Positions 1 through 6,004 are shown, counted from the first letter of the stretch. The stretch: DNA of 6,134 bases from Betaproteobacteria bacterium (GCA_012274205.1 JAAOZY010000082.1:1-6134), one strand, 5' to 3'. Program-made: numbers and translations. Notes: generated from the sequence alone by a model not told the origin.

Positions 1-63
1 CGCAAGCGGTTCCAGCGCCGCGTGGCGGCCGCTGAGGGTAACGGGGGCGGCGAATGTGCTCAT
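1..63 (-). CDS. Probable GNAT-family N-acetyltransferase (5' end only)
   Basis: Only the first 21 codons are in the window, read leftwards from the ATG at 63-61; the gene continues past base 1. The visible peptide begins MSTFAAPVTLSGRHAALEPL. The pattern 'V-T-L-x-G-R-H-x-x-L-E-P-L' is the usual opening of RimJ/RimL-like GNAT acetyltransferases, which move an acetyl group from acetyl-CoA to an amine of a protein, antibiotic or small molecule. No acetyl-CoA binding motif can be checked because it lies outside the window. The gene is transcribed divergently from the hydratase gene that starts at 185. Only a weak purine stretch (AGAG) precedes the start. The family call rests on the N-terminal signature alone; the substrate is unknown. 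Confidence 0.65.
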   Translation of the reverse strand, partial: MSTFAAPVTLSGRHAALEPLA

Positions 64-91
64 GGTGATTTCTACTCTTTGTGGTCGCGCC

Positions 92-100
92 AACATATCA
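92..100 (-). promoter_or_regulatory. Candidate extended -10 promoter for the leftward acetyltransferase gene
   Basis: On the minus strand this reads TGA-TATGTT: an extended -10 TG followed by a hexamer matching TATAAT at 4 of 6 positions. Transcription would start near 85, giving a leader of about 22 bases before the ATG at 63. No convincing -35 element is seen 17 bases upstream, as is common for extended -10 promoters. This is a weak motif call. Confidence 0.3.
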
Positions 101-150
101 CAGATGCCGCGGCGCCTGGTTCGGCATTGCGTTTCGAACGCTGGCGGCGG

Positions 151-159
151 TGCTATCCT
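151..159 (+). promoter_or_regulatory. Candidate extended -10 promoter for the hydratase-FUSC unit
   Basis: The sequence TGC-TATCCT carries an extended -10 TG and a hexamer matching TATAAT at 4 of 6 positions. A poor -35 candidate, TTTCGA at 132-137, lies 16 bases upstream. Transcription would start near 166, leaving a short leader that still contains the ribosome binding site at 171-175. It lies in the 121-base divergent region 64-184, in which nothing else could be supported. Confidence 0.35.
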
Positions 160-170
160 AGGGACGAACC

Positions 171-175
171 GGAGG
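171..175 (+). promoter_or_regulatory. Ribosome binding site deciding the hydratase start
   Basis: GGAGG lies 9 bases before the ATG at 185. It fixes this ATG as the start, even though the reading frame stays open back to an ATG at 56; the extra 43 residues would cross the divergent promoter region and look non-coding. Confidence 0.8.
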
Positions 176-184
176 GCAATAGCC

Positions 185-970
185 ATGAATCAGCAGGACA
201 TCCACACTGCGGCTGCCACGCTGTGGCGGCACTGGCAGCAATCCACGCGCGTGGCCGAATTGCCGGCGCACTGCCGGCCGGCAACGCGCGCAGAGGGCTA
301 TGCGATCCAGGCCGAACTCGCGCGCCTGTCCGGCCAGCGCATCGTCGGCTGGAAAATCGCCGCCACGAGCAAGGCAGGGCAGCAGCATATCCGCGTCGAC
401 GGCCCGCTCGCCGGCCCGCTGCTGGCGGCGCGGGCGCGCGAATCCGGCGCGCGCATTGCGCTCGCCGGCAACAATATGAAAGTCGCCGAAGCCGAATTCG
501 CGTTCCGCCTGGGCGCTGACCTGCCCAAGCGCGACGCGCCTTACAGCGTCGCGGAGGTACTCGCCGCGGTCGCTTCGCTGCATCTGGCGATCGAAATCCC
601 CGACTCGCGCTATGCGGAATTTACCCGGGTCGGCGCGCCGCAACTGATCGCGGACGCTGCCTGCGCCTGCTGGTTCGTGCCGGGTCCGGAGGTGCGCGCC
701 GACTGGCGTGGGCGCGACCTGGTCCGGCACCCCGTCGCGCTTTGGCGCAATGGCGAACTCGCCGGAGAGGGCTCGGGCGCCAATGTGCTGGGCGACCCGC
801 GCGTGGCGCTCGCCTGGATTGCCAACGAACTGTGCGAATTCGGCAGCGGCCTGCGCGCAGGCGAGCTGGTGATCACCGGCACCTGCTTGACGCCGGTGCC
901 GGTCGGGCCGGGCGATAGCGTCAAGGCCGACTTTGGCGAGTTTGGGGCGCTCGAGCTCAGCTTTGCCTGA
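185..970 (+). CDS. 2-keto-4-pentenoate hydratase / FAH-superfamily protein
   Basis: This 261-residue protein is the usual length for the MhpD/DmpE-like hydratase and 4-oxalocrotonate decarboxylase branch of the fumarylacetoacetate hydrolase superfamily. These cytosolic, divalent-metal enzymes hydrate or decarboxylate 2-oxo-enoic acids in meta-cleavage pathways for aromatic compounds. Visible landmarks are the IVGWKIAATS segment (residues 53-62), the metal-ligand region AEAEFAF with Glu102 and Glu104, a third expected ligand Glu137 in AIEIPDSRY, the LGDPRVALAWIAN segment (202-214), and a C-terminal stretch ending in TGTCLTPVPVGPGDSVKADF (231-250), where this family shapes the active site. The start is fixed by GGAGG at 171-175. 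The stop TGA overlaps the next gene's ATG by one base, so the two are probably translationally coupled. No ring-cleavage dioxygenase or other meta-pathway gene is in the window, so the substrate cannot be named. Family is confident; hydratase versus decarboxylase is not resolved. Confidence 0.85.
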   Translation: MNQQDIHTAAATLWRHWQQSTRVAELPAHCRPATRAEGYAIQAELARLSGQRIVGWKIAATSKAGQQHIRVDGPLAGPLLAARARESGARIALAGNNMKVAEAEFAFRLGADLPKRDAPYSVAEVLAAVASLHLAIEIPDSRYAEFTRVGAPQLIADAACACWFVPGPEVRADWRGRDLVRHPVALWRNGELAGEGSGANVLGDPRVALAWIANELCEFGSGLRAGELVITGTCLTPVPVGPGDSVKADFGEFGALELSFA

Positions 971-2040
971 TGAATGGAAGGACGCATCTGGCGGAGGCTC
1001 TGCGCTGGTCGGCCGGTACGGCGGTGGAGTGGGATCAAGCCGTTTCAGCGGCTGTGGGCATGGCAGCGCCGGTGCTGCTGGCTGCGGCAGCGGGCAATAT
1101 CTCTCTTGGCCTGGCTGCATCGGTCGGCAGCCTGGTCGCCAGCGGCGTGGGCGCGGGTTCCAGCGCCAGGAAGCAGGCGCAGGAGCTCGCTTCGGTGCTT
1201 GCGCCTGCCGCTTTGGCATCCATCGCGGCTGTGCTCGCGGCCGGCCAGGCCTGGCTGACCGATGCGATCATGGTCGTGCTCGCGTGTGCGGCGGCAACGA
1301 TAGGCGGCTTTAGCCGGCCGGCCGTCGCTGCGGCAATGCGTTTCGTCCTGTTTCTGGTCATCATCATTGCCGTGGCGGATTCGACACCGAATCGCGCGGG
1401 ACTATTGTTTCTTATCGCTGCGGGTGCGCTCTGGACAGCGCTCGTGAGCCTGCTCCTTGGAGTTCTGACGCGCCGGCGCCGGCGCCCGGCTGCGGCTGCG
1501 GCGAGTGCTGCGCCGCAGAATGCGACGGTGGCGCAGAAACTTGCGCGTTGGAGAAAGTCGCTGACTGGCCTGTCCGGCTGGCAATACACCCTCAGGCTTG
1601 GATTCTGCCTCAGCATCGCAGGCGCAATGCGTTCGCTCTGGCCGAATCATCATCTGCACTGGATCGCGCTTACGGTCGCGATCCTGATGCAGCGGCAGAT
1701 CGACGCCGCGTCGATCAAATCCACGCAGCGCACCCTGGGTACCGCGCTTGGGGTTTTCGCCGCCGGTCTGTTCCTTGCCATCCGGCCGCCGGCGTGGGGA
1801 TTGGGCCTGTGCATAGGATTGCTTGCCGGCCTGCGGCCCTGGCTGAAGGCGCGCAACTACCTCGCATATTCCGCGGTCATGGCGCCGCTCGTATTGTTGC
1901 TGCTGGACGGAGGTGGACCGCTGCACGCCGGCGTTCTGATCGATCGCTTGATGGCAACGCTGATCGGCGCCGCCTTGGTTGTCGCCGCGAATTCGATTTT
2001 GCGCAGGATCCTCGAAAACCCGGCGTACGCCGGCAGCTGA
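970..2040 (+). CDS. FUSC-family integral membrane protein, probable organic/aromatic acid exporter
   Basis: This 356-residue inner-membrane protein resembles the FUSC (fusaric acid resistance / aromatic acid efflux, AaeB-like) families. It has two hydrophobic halves: about six membrane segments within residues 25-165 and five or six more within 207-341. They are joined by a basic, Ala-rich, probably cytoplasmic linker (five Arg at 168-172, then Ala-rich to about 182). The second half shows the FUSC_2-type pattern: WIALTVAILMQ (231-241), then RTLGTALGVFAAG (254-266), a cytoplasmic basic loop with RNYLAY (295-300), and a last segment after IDRLMATLIGAA (324-335). At 356 residues it is about half the size of full AaeB-type proteins, so it is a single-module version. 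No membrane-fusion or outer-membrane partner gene is in the window. The ATG overlaps the hydratase stop (TGATG) and no Shine-Dalgarno sequence precedes it, suggesting coupled translation and a related substrate. That substrate is not known. Confidence 0.8.
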   Translation: MNGRTHLAEALRWSAGTAVEWDQAVSAAVGMAAPVLLAAAAGNISLGLAASVGSLVASGVGAGSSARKQAQELASVLAPAALASIAAVLAAGQAWLTDAIMVVLACAAATIGGFSRPAVAAAMRFVLFLVIIIAVADSTPNRAGLLFLIAAGALWTALVSLLLGVLTRRRRRPAAAAASAAPQNATVAQKLARWRKSLTGLSGWQYTLRLGFCLSIAGAMRSLWPNHHLHWIALTVAILMQRQIDAASIKSTQRTLGTALGVFAAGLFLAIRPPAWGLGLCIGLLAGLRPWLKARNYLAYSAVMAPLVLLLLDGGGPLHAGVLIDRLMATLIGAALVVAANSILRRILENPAYAGS

Positions 2041-2052
2041 TCTGGGCGCGGG

Positions 2053-2058
2053 TATCAT
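2053..2058 (+). promoter_or_regulatory. Candidate -10 element immediately before ravA (possible leaderless start)
   Basis: TATCAT matches the TATAAT consensus at 5 of 6 positions and ends 6 bases before the ravA ATG. The predicted transcription start falls on or within a base or two of the A of the ATG at 2065, so the message could be leaderless. The only Shine-Dalgarno-like bases (AGG at 2059-2061) are too close to the ATG to work well. The -35 region (about 2030-2035, CCGGCA) is poor, so this is suggestive only. Confidence 0.35.
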
Positions 2059-2064
2059 AGGCGG

Positions 2065-3459
2065 ATGAACACGCCATTGCGCCCTACGCGGAAACGCCTG
2101 GCGGCCCTGCTGGCCGCGCTCGAACACGGCCTGGTCGAGCGCAGCCGCCAGGTGCGCCTGGCGCTGCTGGTCGCGCTCGCCGGCGAACATACCCTGCTCA
2201 TCGGGCCGCCCGGTACGGCCAAGAGCGAACTTGCGCGGCGCCTGCACCTCGCGTTCGAGGGCGCGTCCTACTTCGAGCGCCTGCTGACGCGCTTTTCGGT
2301 GCCGGAGGAATTGTTCGGCCCGCTGTCGATCAGCGCGCTGGAGCAGGACCGCTACGAGCGCCAGACCGCGGGCTATCTGCCGCAGGCCTCGATCGCGTTT
2401 ATCGACGAGGTGTTCAAAGCCAACAGTGCCATCCTCAACGCGCTGCTCACCCTGCTCAACGAGCGTAAATTCGACAACGGAGCGGGGCGCCAGGCCTGCC
2501 CGCTGATCAGCGTCATCGGCGCCACCAACGCGGTGCCGGCGGACGAGGTGGCCGAAGCATTTTTCGATCGCTTCCTCATGCGCCTGCCGGTGGGGCAGGT
2601 CAGCGCCGCGGGCTTTGGCGAACTGCTGGCGCTCGCCGGGCAGTGCGTCCCGCCCATTGCCGGCGCGCTGGCGCAGCCCGAGCGCGACGCCATCACCGCG
2701 GCCGCCGCCGCGGTGCGGGTCAGCGCCGAGGTGGCGCAACTGCTGGCCGAGTTGCGCGCGCATCTGGCCGGCGGAGATATTTATGTCTCGGACCGGCGCT
2801 GGGTGAAGATCGCGGCGCTGCTGACGGTGGCCGCGGCCACCGAAGGGCGCAGCGAACTCTCGCTGTGGGACCTGTGGCTGCTGCCATGGTGCACCGCGCA
2901 CGACGCCGCAGGCCAGGCCGCGGTGCAGGACTGGCTGCTCGCCCGGCTCGGCGTGTGCGAGGCGCTGTCGCCGCCGCGACTGACGCGGGTGGTGGAGGCG
3001 TACGAAGCGCAGGCCGCGCTGGAGCAGGAGGCAGACGATCTTGACTACGACGCGTCCGGGCGGCTCAAATTCAGTGCCGAGCTGGATCAGCGCGCCAGCG
3101 ACGCCAAGGGCGCGGCGCAGGTGGCGCGCATGCGCTACACGCGCCGACGCCGCTATGGCGAAACGCACATCGGTGCGCGCCTGCGCCAGATCGACGAGCT
3201 CACGGCGCGCATTGCCGGCTACGCAAAGGAGCTGCGCGCGCACCGCGCCGGGCTCGCCGCCTATGCCGCGCAGAGCCTGTGGCTGGACCGCGATTTCGCC
3301 GCGCGCGTCGACGCCAATTTGCAGGCAAGTGAAGCCGCGCTCGCCGCGCTGTCACTGCGCACGGCGCAGGCGCGCGCCGCGTTCGCCGCACTGCCGCGTC
3401 TGCCGGTCGACCCCGGCACCGCGCCCGAGCCGGTGGCGCACGAGCTGATCGAGCAGTGA
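2065..3459 (+). CDS. ravA: RavA-like MoxR-family AAA+ ATPase
   Basis: This 464-residue cytosolic ATPase is a MoxR-family AAA+ protein of the RavA subfamily, which form hexamers and work with the VWA protein ViaA, encoded next. Landmarks in order: Walker A GPPGTAKS (47-54); the RavA-typical segment TRFSVPEELFGPLSI (75-89); GYLPQA (103-108); Walker B IAFIDE (110-115) followed by VFKAN; LLTLLNERKFDNG (127-139); sensor 1 GATN (152-155); the arginine-finger region FFDRFLMR (166-173); and the lid/sensor 2 segment YVSDRRWVKIAALL (240-253). Residues about 371-435 form a helical, probably coiled-coil tail matching the E. coli RavA C-terminus, including a 'SLWLDRDF' turn. E. coli RavA has 498 residues; the difference lies mostly in the LARA domain region, which is reduced here (about 325-371). 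The stop overlaps the viaA GTG by four bases. The subfamily call rests on the ATPase motifs plus the ViaA neighbour. Confidence 0.92.
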   Translation: MNTPLRPTRKRLAALLAALEHGLVERSRQVRLALLVALAGEHTLLIGPPGTAKSELARRLHLAFEGASYFERLLTRFSVPEELFGPLSISALEQDRYERQTAGYLPQASIAFIDEVFKANSAILNALLTLLNERKFDNGAGRQACPLISVIGATNAVPADEVAEAFFDRFLMRLPVGQVSAAGFGELLALAGQCVPPIAGALAQPERDAITAAAAAVRVSAEVAQLLAELRAHLAGGDIYVSDRRWVKIAALLTVAAATEGRSELSLWDLWLLPWCTAHDAAGQAAVQDWLLARLGVCEALSPPRLTRVVEAYEAQAALEQEADDLDYDASGRLKFSAELDQRASDAKGAAQVARMRYTRRRRYGETHIGARLRQIDELTARIAGYAKELRAHRAGLAAYAAQSLWLDRDFAARVDANLQASEAALAALSLRTAQARAAFAALPRLPVDPGTAPEPVAHELIEQ

Positions 3460-5009
3460 ACCAGGGCACCGATATCAAGCCGCTGCTGTTCGAGCAGCGC
3501 GAGGCGCGCTTGGCGGCGCTGGAACGCCTGCCGCGCAGCCTGTGGCTGGGCAGCATGATCAATTCGCAGGGCGCGCTCGAACCCAGGCTTGGCGTGCTTG
3601 ATGGTCTGCGCGCCGCACTGCTCGCGGGCACGCAAGCTCCACCTGAGCACTGGCCGGATGCGCCGCTTGCGGCGGAGTTGCATGCGATCCTGCTGGCGCT
3701 GGACCTGCCGGGACTGTGCCGCGGGCGCAGCGAACTTGTCGATCAGGTGCTGTCCTCGATGCTGTGGCATGTCGACCTGATCGTCGACCATATCGACCGC
3801 GGCGACAGCGCGGAGGCGGCGATCGCCAGGGCGCTGGCCGCGTTTGCCGATGATTGGCGCGAACGCCGCGGCTTGCTCGATGAATTGGAAGCGGTGTTCG
3901 GCGCCTGCCCGGACTTGCTCAAAAACACCAACTGGGATCTGCTGCGCGGCTTGTTGCACAGCGCGGGCTGGCAGGACATTGTGCGCATCCGGCGCCTGAT
4001 CGAGGCGCTGCCCGAGCTCGCCGCCGTGATACGCCATCTGGGCCGCGCACAGCCGGTCGAGGAAACGGATGAATCGCAGCAGCGCGACCTGCAGCTGATG
4101 GAGCAGACTACGGCGCCGCGCTCCAGCATGCGCGTTACGCGCGTGCCGGAAATGCCCGGAGAAACGCGCGGCGTCTACCGCTCCGGCCGCATCGCGCGCA
4201 TGCTGCCGGCGGAGACCATGCTGCTGACGCACCGGCGCCTGCGCCTGGTGTGGCACGCGCACCGCGCCGAGCGCAGCCTGCTTACCTACGAGGAGGACGA
4301 GCGCCTGCGCGAAACGGTGCGGGAGCTGGCGCCGGTGTGGCGGCCGAGCCCCCAACGCCGGCCCGACCGGCGCATGGAAGCCGGGCCGATGCTGATCTGC
4401 GTCGACACTTCGGGCTCGATGCAAGGCGGTGCCGAAAACGTGGCCAAGGCGGTGGTGCTCGAAGCGATGCGCACGGCGCGGGCGCAGCAGCGCGCCTGCC
4501 ACGCGTTCGCCTTCGGCGGCCCCGACGAAATCGTCGAGCTCGAGCTCGGCCTCGACGCTTCCGGCATCGAGCAGTTGGCGCAGTTTCTCGGCCAGGGATT
4601 TCGCGGCGGCACCGATATCTGCGGCCCGCTCGAGCGCGTGCTTGCGCGGCTGGCCGAGGAGCGCTGGCAGCTCGCCGACCTGCTGATCGCTTCGGACGGC
4701 GAGTTCGGCGCCACGCCCGAGACCGCGCGCGCGACCGCGCGCGCCAAGGAGGAACTGGGCCTGCGGGTGCAGGGCGTGCTGATCGGCGACCGCGAAACTG
4801 TCGGCATGCTGGAGCTTGCGGACGACATTTTCTGGGTGCGCGACTGGCGCCGCTACGGCAGCTCCGATGCGGATTCTCCGGTGCATTCGAAGAGCCTGAC
4901 TTCGATCTATTTTCCCGGCGCGCAGCGTTCGCGCCGGCGCGACCCGCCGGTCGGCGGCGCGGAGGCGGCGCAGGTGCTGCTATCGGGCGCGCAGCGCGAA
5001 CCGAAGTGA
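3456..5009 (+). CDS. viaA: ViaA-like VWA (CoxE-type) protein, partner of RavA
   Basis: This 517-residue protein has a long helical N-terminal region (about 1-300, including a conserved NTNWDLLRGLLHSAGW patch at 157-172) and a C-terminal von Willebrand A domain (about 311-465). The VWA domain has an intact metal-ion-dependent adhesion site: D317-T-S-G-S321-M, T386 within FRGGTD, and D414 within ASDGE. In E. coli, ViaA (483 residues) stimulates RavA, and the pair has been tied to respiratory Fe-S enzymes, aminoglycoside sensitivity and phospholipid binding. The start is a GTG inside the ravA stop (GTGA), which gives full-length N-terminal homology and tight coupling; no strong Shine-Dalgarno sequence is seen. 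Compared with E. coli ViaA it carries about 45-50 extra C-terminal residues containing SKSLTSIYFPGA (478-489), followed by a basic, low-complexity tail. Confidence 0.92.
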   Translation: MNQGTDIKPLLFEQREARLAALERLPRSLWLGSMINSQGALEPRLGVLDGLRAALLAGTQAPPEHWPDAPLAAELHAILLALDLPGLCRGRSELVDQVLSSMLWHVDLIVDHIDRGDSAEAAIARALAAFADDWRERRGLLDELEAVFGACPDLLKNTNWDLLRGLLHSAGWQDIVRIRRLIEALPELAAVIRHLGRAQPVEETDESQQRDLQLMEQTTAPRSSMRVTRVPEMPGETRGVYRSGRIARMLPAETMLLTHRRLRLVWHAHRAERSLLTYEEDERLRETVRELAPVWRPSPQRRPDRRMEAGPMLICVDTSGSMQGGAENVAKAVVLEAMRTARAQQRACHAFAFGGPDEIVELELGLDASGIEQLAQFLGQGFRGGTDICGPLERVLARLAEERWQLADLLIASDGEFGATPETARATARAKEELGLRVQGVLIGDRETVGMLELADDIFWVRDWRRYGSSDADSPVHSKSLTSIYFPGAQRSRRRDPPVGGAEAAQVLLSGAQREPK

Positions 5010-5017
5010 GTGCGGCG

Positions 5018-5857
5018 ATGGCGCCGGTCACCGACGCTTATGTGATGCTCGCGGAGCGCATCGCGGCCAAGCTCGGCCATCCGCGCGTGCGCGCGCTGCA
5101 TCTGCCGCAGCCGCACGGCGCTGCCGCCAAGGACGCGGAATTCTGCGCGCTCGAACTCGAGGGCGGGGCGATCGGCTTCAGCTTCCTGAGGCTGGACGGC
5201 ATCGAAGCCGCGCTGCGCGCGCGCTTCGATCCGGCCGCGTGCGCGGGCATGGAAGCGCTGCTGCTCGCGCGTGGCTATGCTGGCACCGATCCCGCGGCCA
5301 AGGCGCTCGGCTTCGCCGCGATCAATGCGCTGTCGCAGCAGCTGTTCGCGCGCGCTGGCTGGGCGCCGCCGGCGGCGGACGATTCGCTCGGCGCGATCGA
5401 ACCCGCGCGCGGCGAGCACATCGGCATGATCGGCCTGTTCCGCCCGCTGCTGGAGCGCGTCAGTGCGGCCGGCGCGCGGCTGACCGTACTCGAGCTCAGG
5501 CCGGAACTTGCGGGCGAGCACGCCAACTATCGCGTCACCCTGGACCCGGCCGAACTCGCGTCCTGCGACAAGATAATGAGCACCTGCACGGTGATGCTCA
5601 ACGATACGCTGGACGCGGTGCTTGCTGCCTGCGGCAATGCGCGCCACATCGCCATCATCGGGCCGACCGCGGGCTGCGTACCCGACCCGCTGTTCGCGCG
5701 CGGCGTCGACAGCGTGGGCGGCCGGCGCGTGCTCGACGCGCCGGGATTCCTCGAGGCCTTTCGCCAGGGAAGGAGATGGGGCGCCTACGCCGGCAAGTAC
5801 GTGATCGCGCGCAAAAGCTATCCCGGCGTCGAGCGGCTGCTGCAGCTGATCGCTTGA
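5018..5857 (+). CDS. DUF4213/DUF364 family protein (putative heavy-metal chelation)
   Basis: This 279-residue protein looks like a two-part DUF4213 (N-terminal, about residues 8-85) plus DUF364 (C-terminal, about 125-270) protein, a family described as putative heavy-metal chelation proteins but without an established biochemical role. The C-terminal Rossmann-like half carries the signatures MSTCTVMLNDTLDAVL (187-202) and IIGPTAGCVPDPLFARGVDSVGG (from 213), which fit the family's 'GPS/T...P.LF..Gvd..gG' segment. Four cysteines (183, 190, 205, 220) cluster in this core and two more lie earlier (43, 75). There is no signal peptide, so it is cytosolic. The start is ambiguous: ATG at 5018 is used here, but GTG at 5006 would add four residues (VSAA, read as MSAA) and recreate the same GTGA overlap seen between ravA and viaA. 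Neither has a good Shine-Dalgarno sequence, so translation is probably coupled to viaA. The position implies a role linked to the RavA-ViaA pair; what that role is remains unknown. Confidence 0.83.
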   Translation: MAPVTDAYVMLAERIAAKLGHPRVRALHLPQPHGAAAKDAEFCALELEGGAIGFSFLRLDGIEAALRARFDPAACAGMEALLLARGYAGTDPAAKALGFAAINALSQQLFARAGWAPPAADDSLGAIEPARGEHIGMIGLFRPLLERVSAAGARLTVLELRPELAGEHANYRVTLDPAELASCDKIMSTCTVMLNDTLDAVLAACGNARHIAIIGPTAGCVPDPLFARGVDSVGGRRVLDAPGFLEAFRQGRRWGAYAGKYVIARKSYPGVERLLQLIA

Positions 5858-5879
5858 AGCACATTCACGCTGCCTGCGC

Positions 5880-5908
5880 TTGACGCCGCACCCCAATCGG
5901 ATGACAAT
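5880..5908 (+). promoter_or_regulatory. Candidate sigma-70 promoter for bfr
   Basis: TTGACG at 5880-5885 (5 of 6 matches to the -35 consensus) and GACAAT at 5903-5908 (4 of 6 to the -10 consensus) are separated by exactly 17 bases. Transcription would start near 5915, leaving a leader of about 90 bases before the bfr ATG. The -10 element lies inside the Fur box, the usual layout for Fur-repressed promoters. In the rest of 5858-6004 no hairpin-plus-T-run terminator for the upstream operon was found. Confidence 0.5.
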
Positions 5909-5918
5909 CATTCTCATC
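5900..5918 (+). promoter_or_regulatory. Fur box upstream of bfr
   Basis: The 19-base sequence GATGACAATCATTCTCATC is an imperfect palindrome: GATGA and TCATC are perfect arms, AAT/ATT pair inside them, and only one symmetric pair and the centre break the symmetry. Its inner 15 bases (5902-5916) match the 7-1-7 Fur consensus TGATAATNATTATCA at 12 of 14 fixed positions. It is AT-rich relative to the surrounding sequence and lies about 87 bases before bfr, an iron-storage gene, which supports iron control by Fur. Whether Fur represses or activates is not shown by the sequence, although the overlap with the -10 element suggests repression of that promoter. Confidence 0.72.
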
Positions 5919-5994
5919 GAATATTCCGATCGCCGCTGTGCCGATTGTCCCGGCAAGTTCTGCGCGGTGACCAAACGCAAGACCTATCCATATC

Positions 5995-5999
5995 AGGAG
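5995..5999 (+). promoter_or_regulatory. Ribosome binding site of bfr
   Basis: AGGAG ends 5 bases before the ATG at 6005. This is a good Shine-Dalgarno match and supports the start, whose peptide MQGDKKVI lines up with the bacterioferritin N-terminus. Confidence 0.8.
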
Positions 6000-6004
6000 T
6001 GCAA

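Noticed and set aside
56..184. 43-residue N-terminal extension of the hydratase from the ATG at 56
   Set aside because: The extension crosses the divergent promoter region, lacks a ribosome binding site and has no family similarity; the ATG at 185 has GGAGG at the right distance.
158..1219. 353-codon open frame on the minus strand opposite the hydratase gene
   Set aside because: Antisense shadow; Pro/Arg/Ala-rich with no family signature, and it covers the hydratase gene with its clear ribosome binding site.
1402..3243. 613-codon open frame on the minus strand, opposite the FUSC gene and ravA
   Set aside because: It spans two well-supported genes on the other strand, its product is rich in Arg, Gln and Ala with no recognisable domain, and such frames are expected where plus-strand codons end in G or C.
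4723..4749. Short repeated GCGCGCGACC-like units
   Set aside because: They encode the helical TARATARAK segment of ViaA in a GC-rich gene and do not form a repeat array.
3261..4886. 541-codon open frame on the minus strand opposite viaA
   Set aside because: Antisense shadow of viaA with low-complexity His/Arg/Ala composition and no domain.
4250..5005. Upstream extension of the DUF364 reading frame inside viaA
   Set aside because: It is viaA read in another frame, Arg/Ala-rich; family similarity begins only after about 5018.
5858..5879. Terminator after the ravA-viaA-DUF364 unit
   Set aside because: No stable hairpin followed by a T-run could be found between the stop at 5857 and the bfr promoter.
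4907..5980. 357-codon open frame on the minus strand opposite the DUF364 gene and the Fur box region
   Set aside because: Antisense shadow of a gene with clear family motifs; it also runs across the bfr promoter region.
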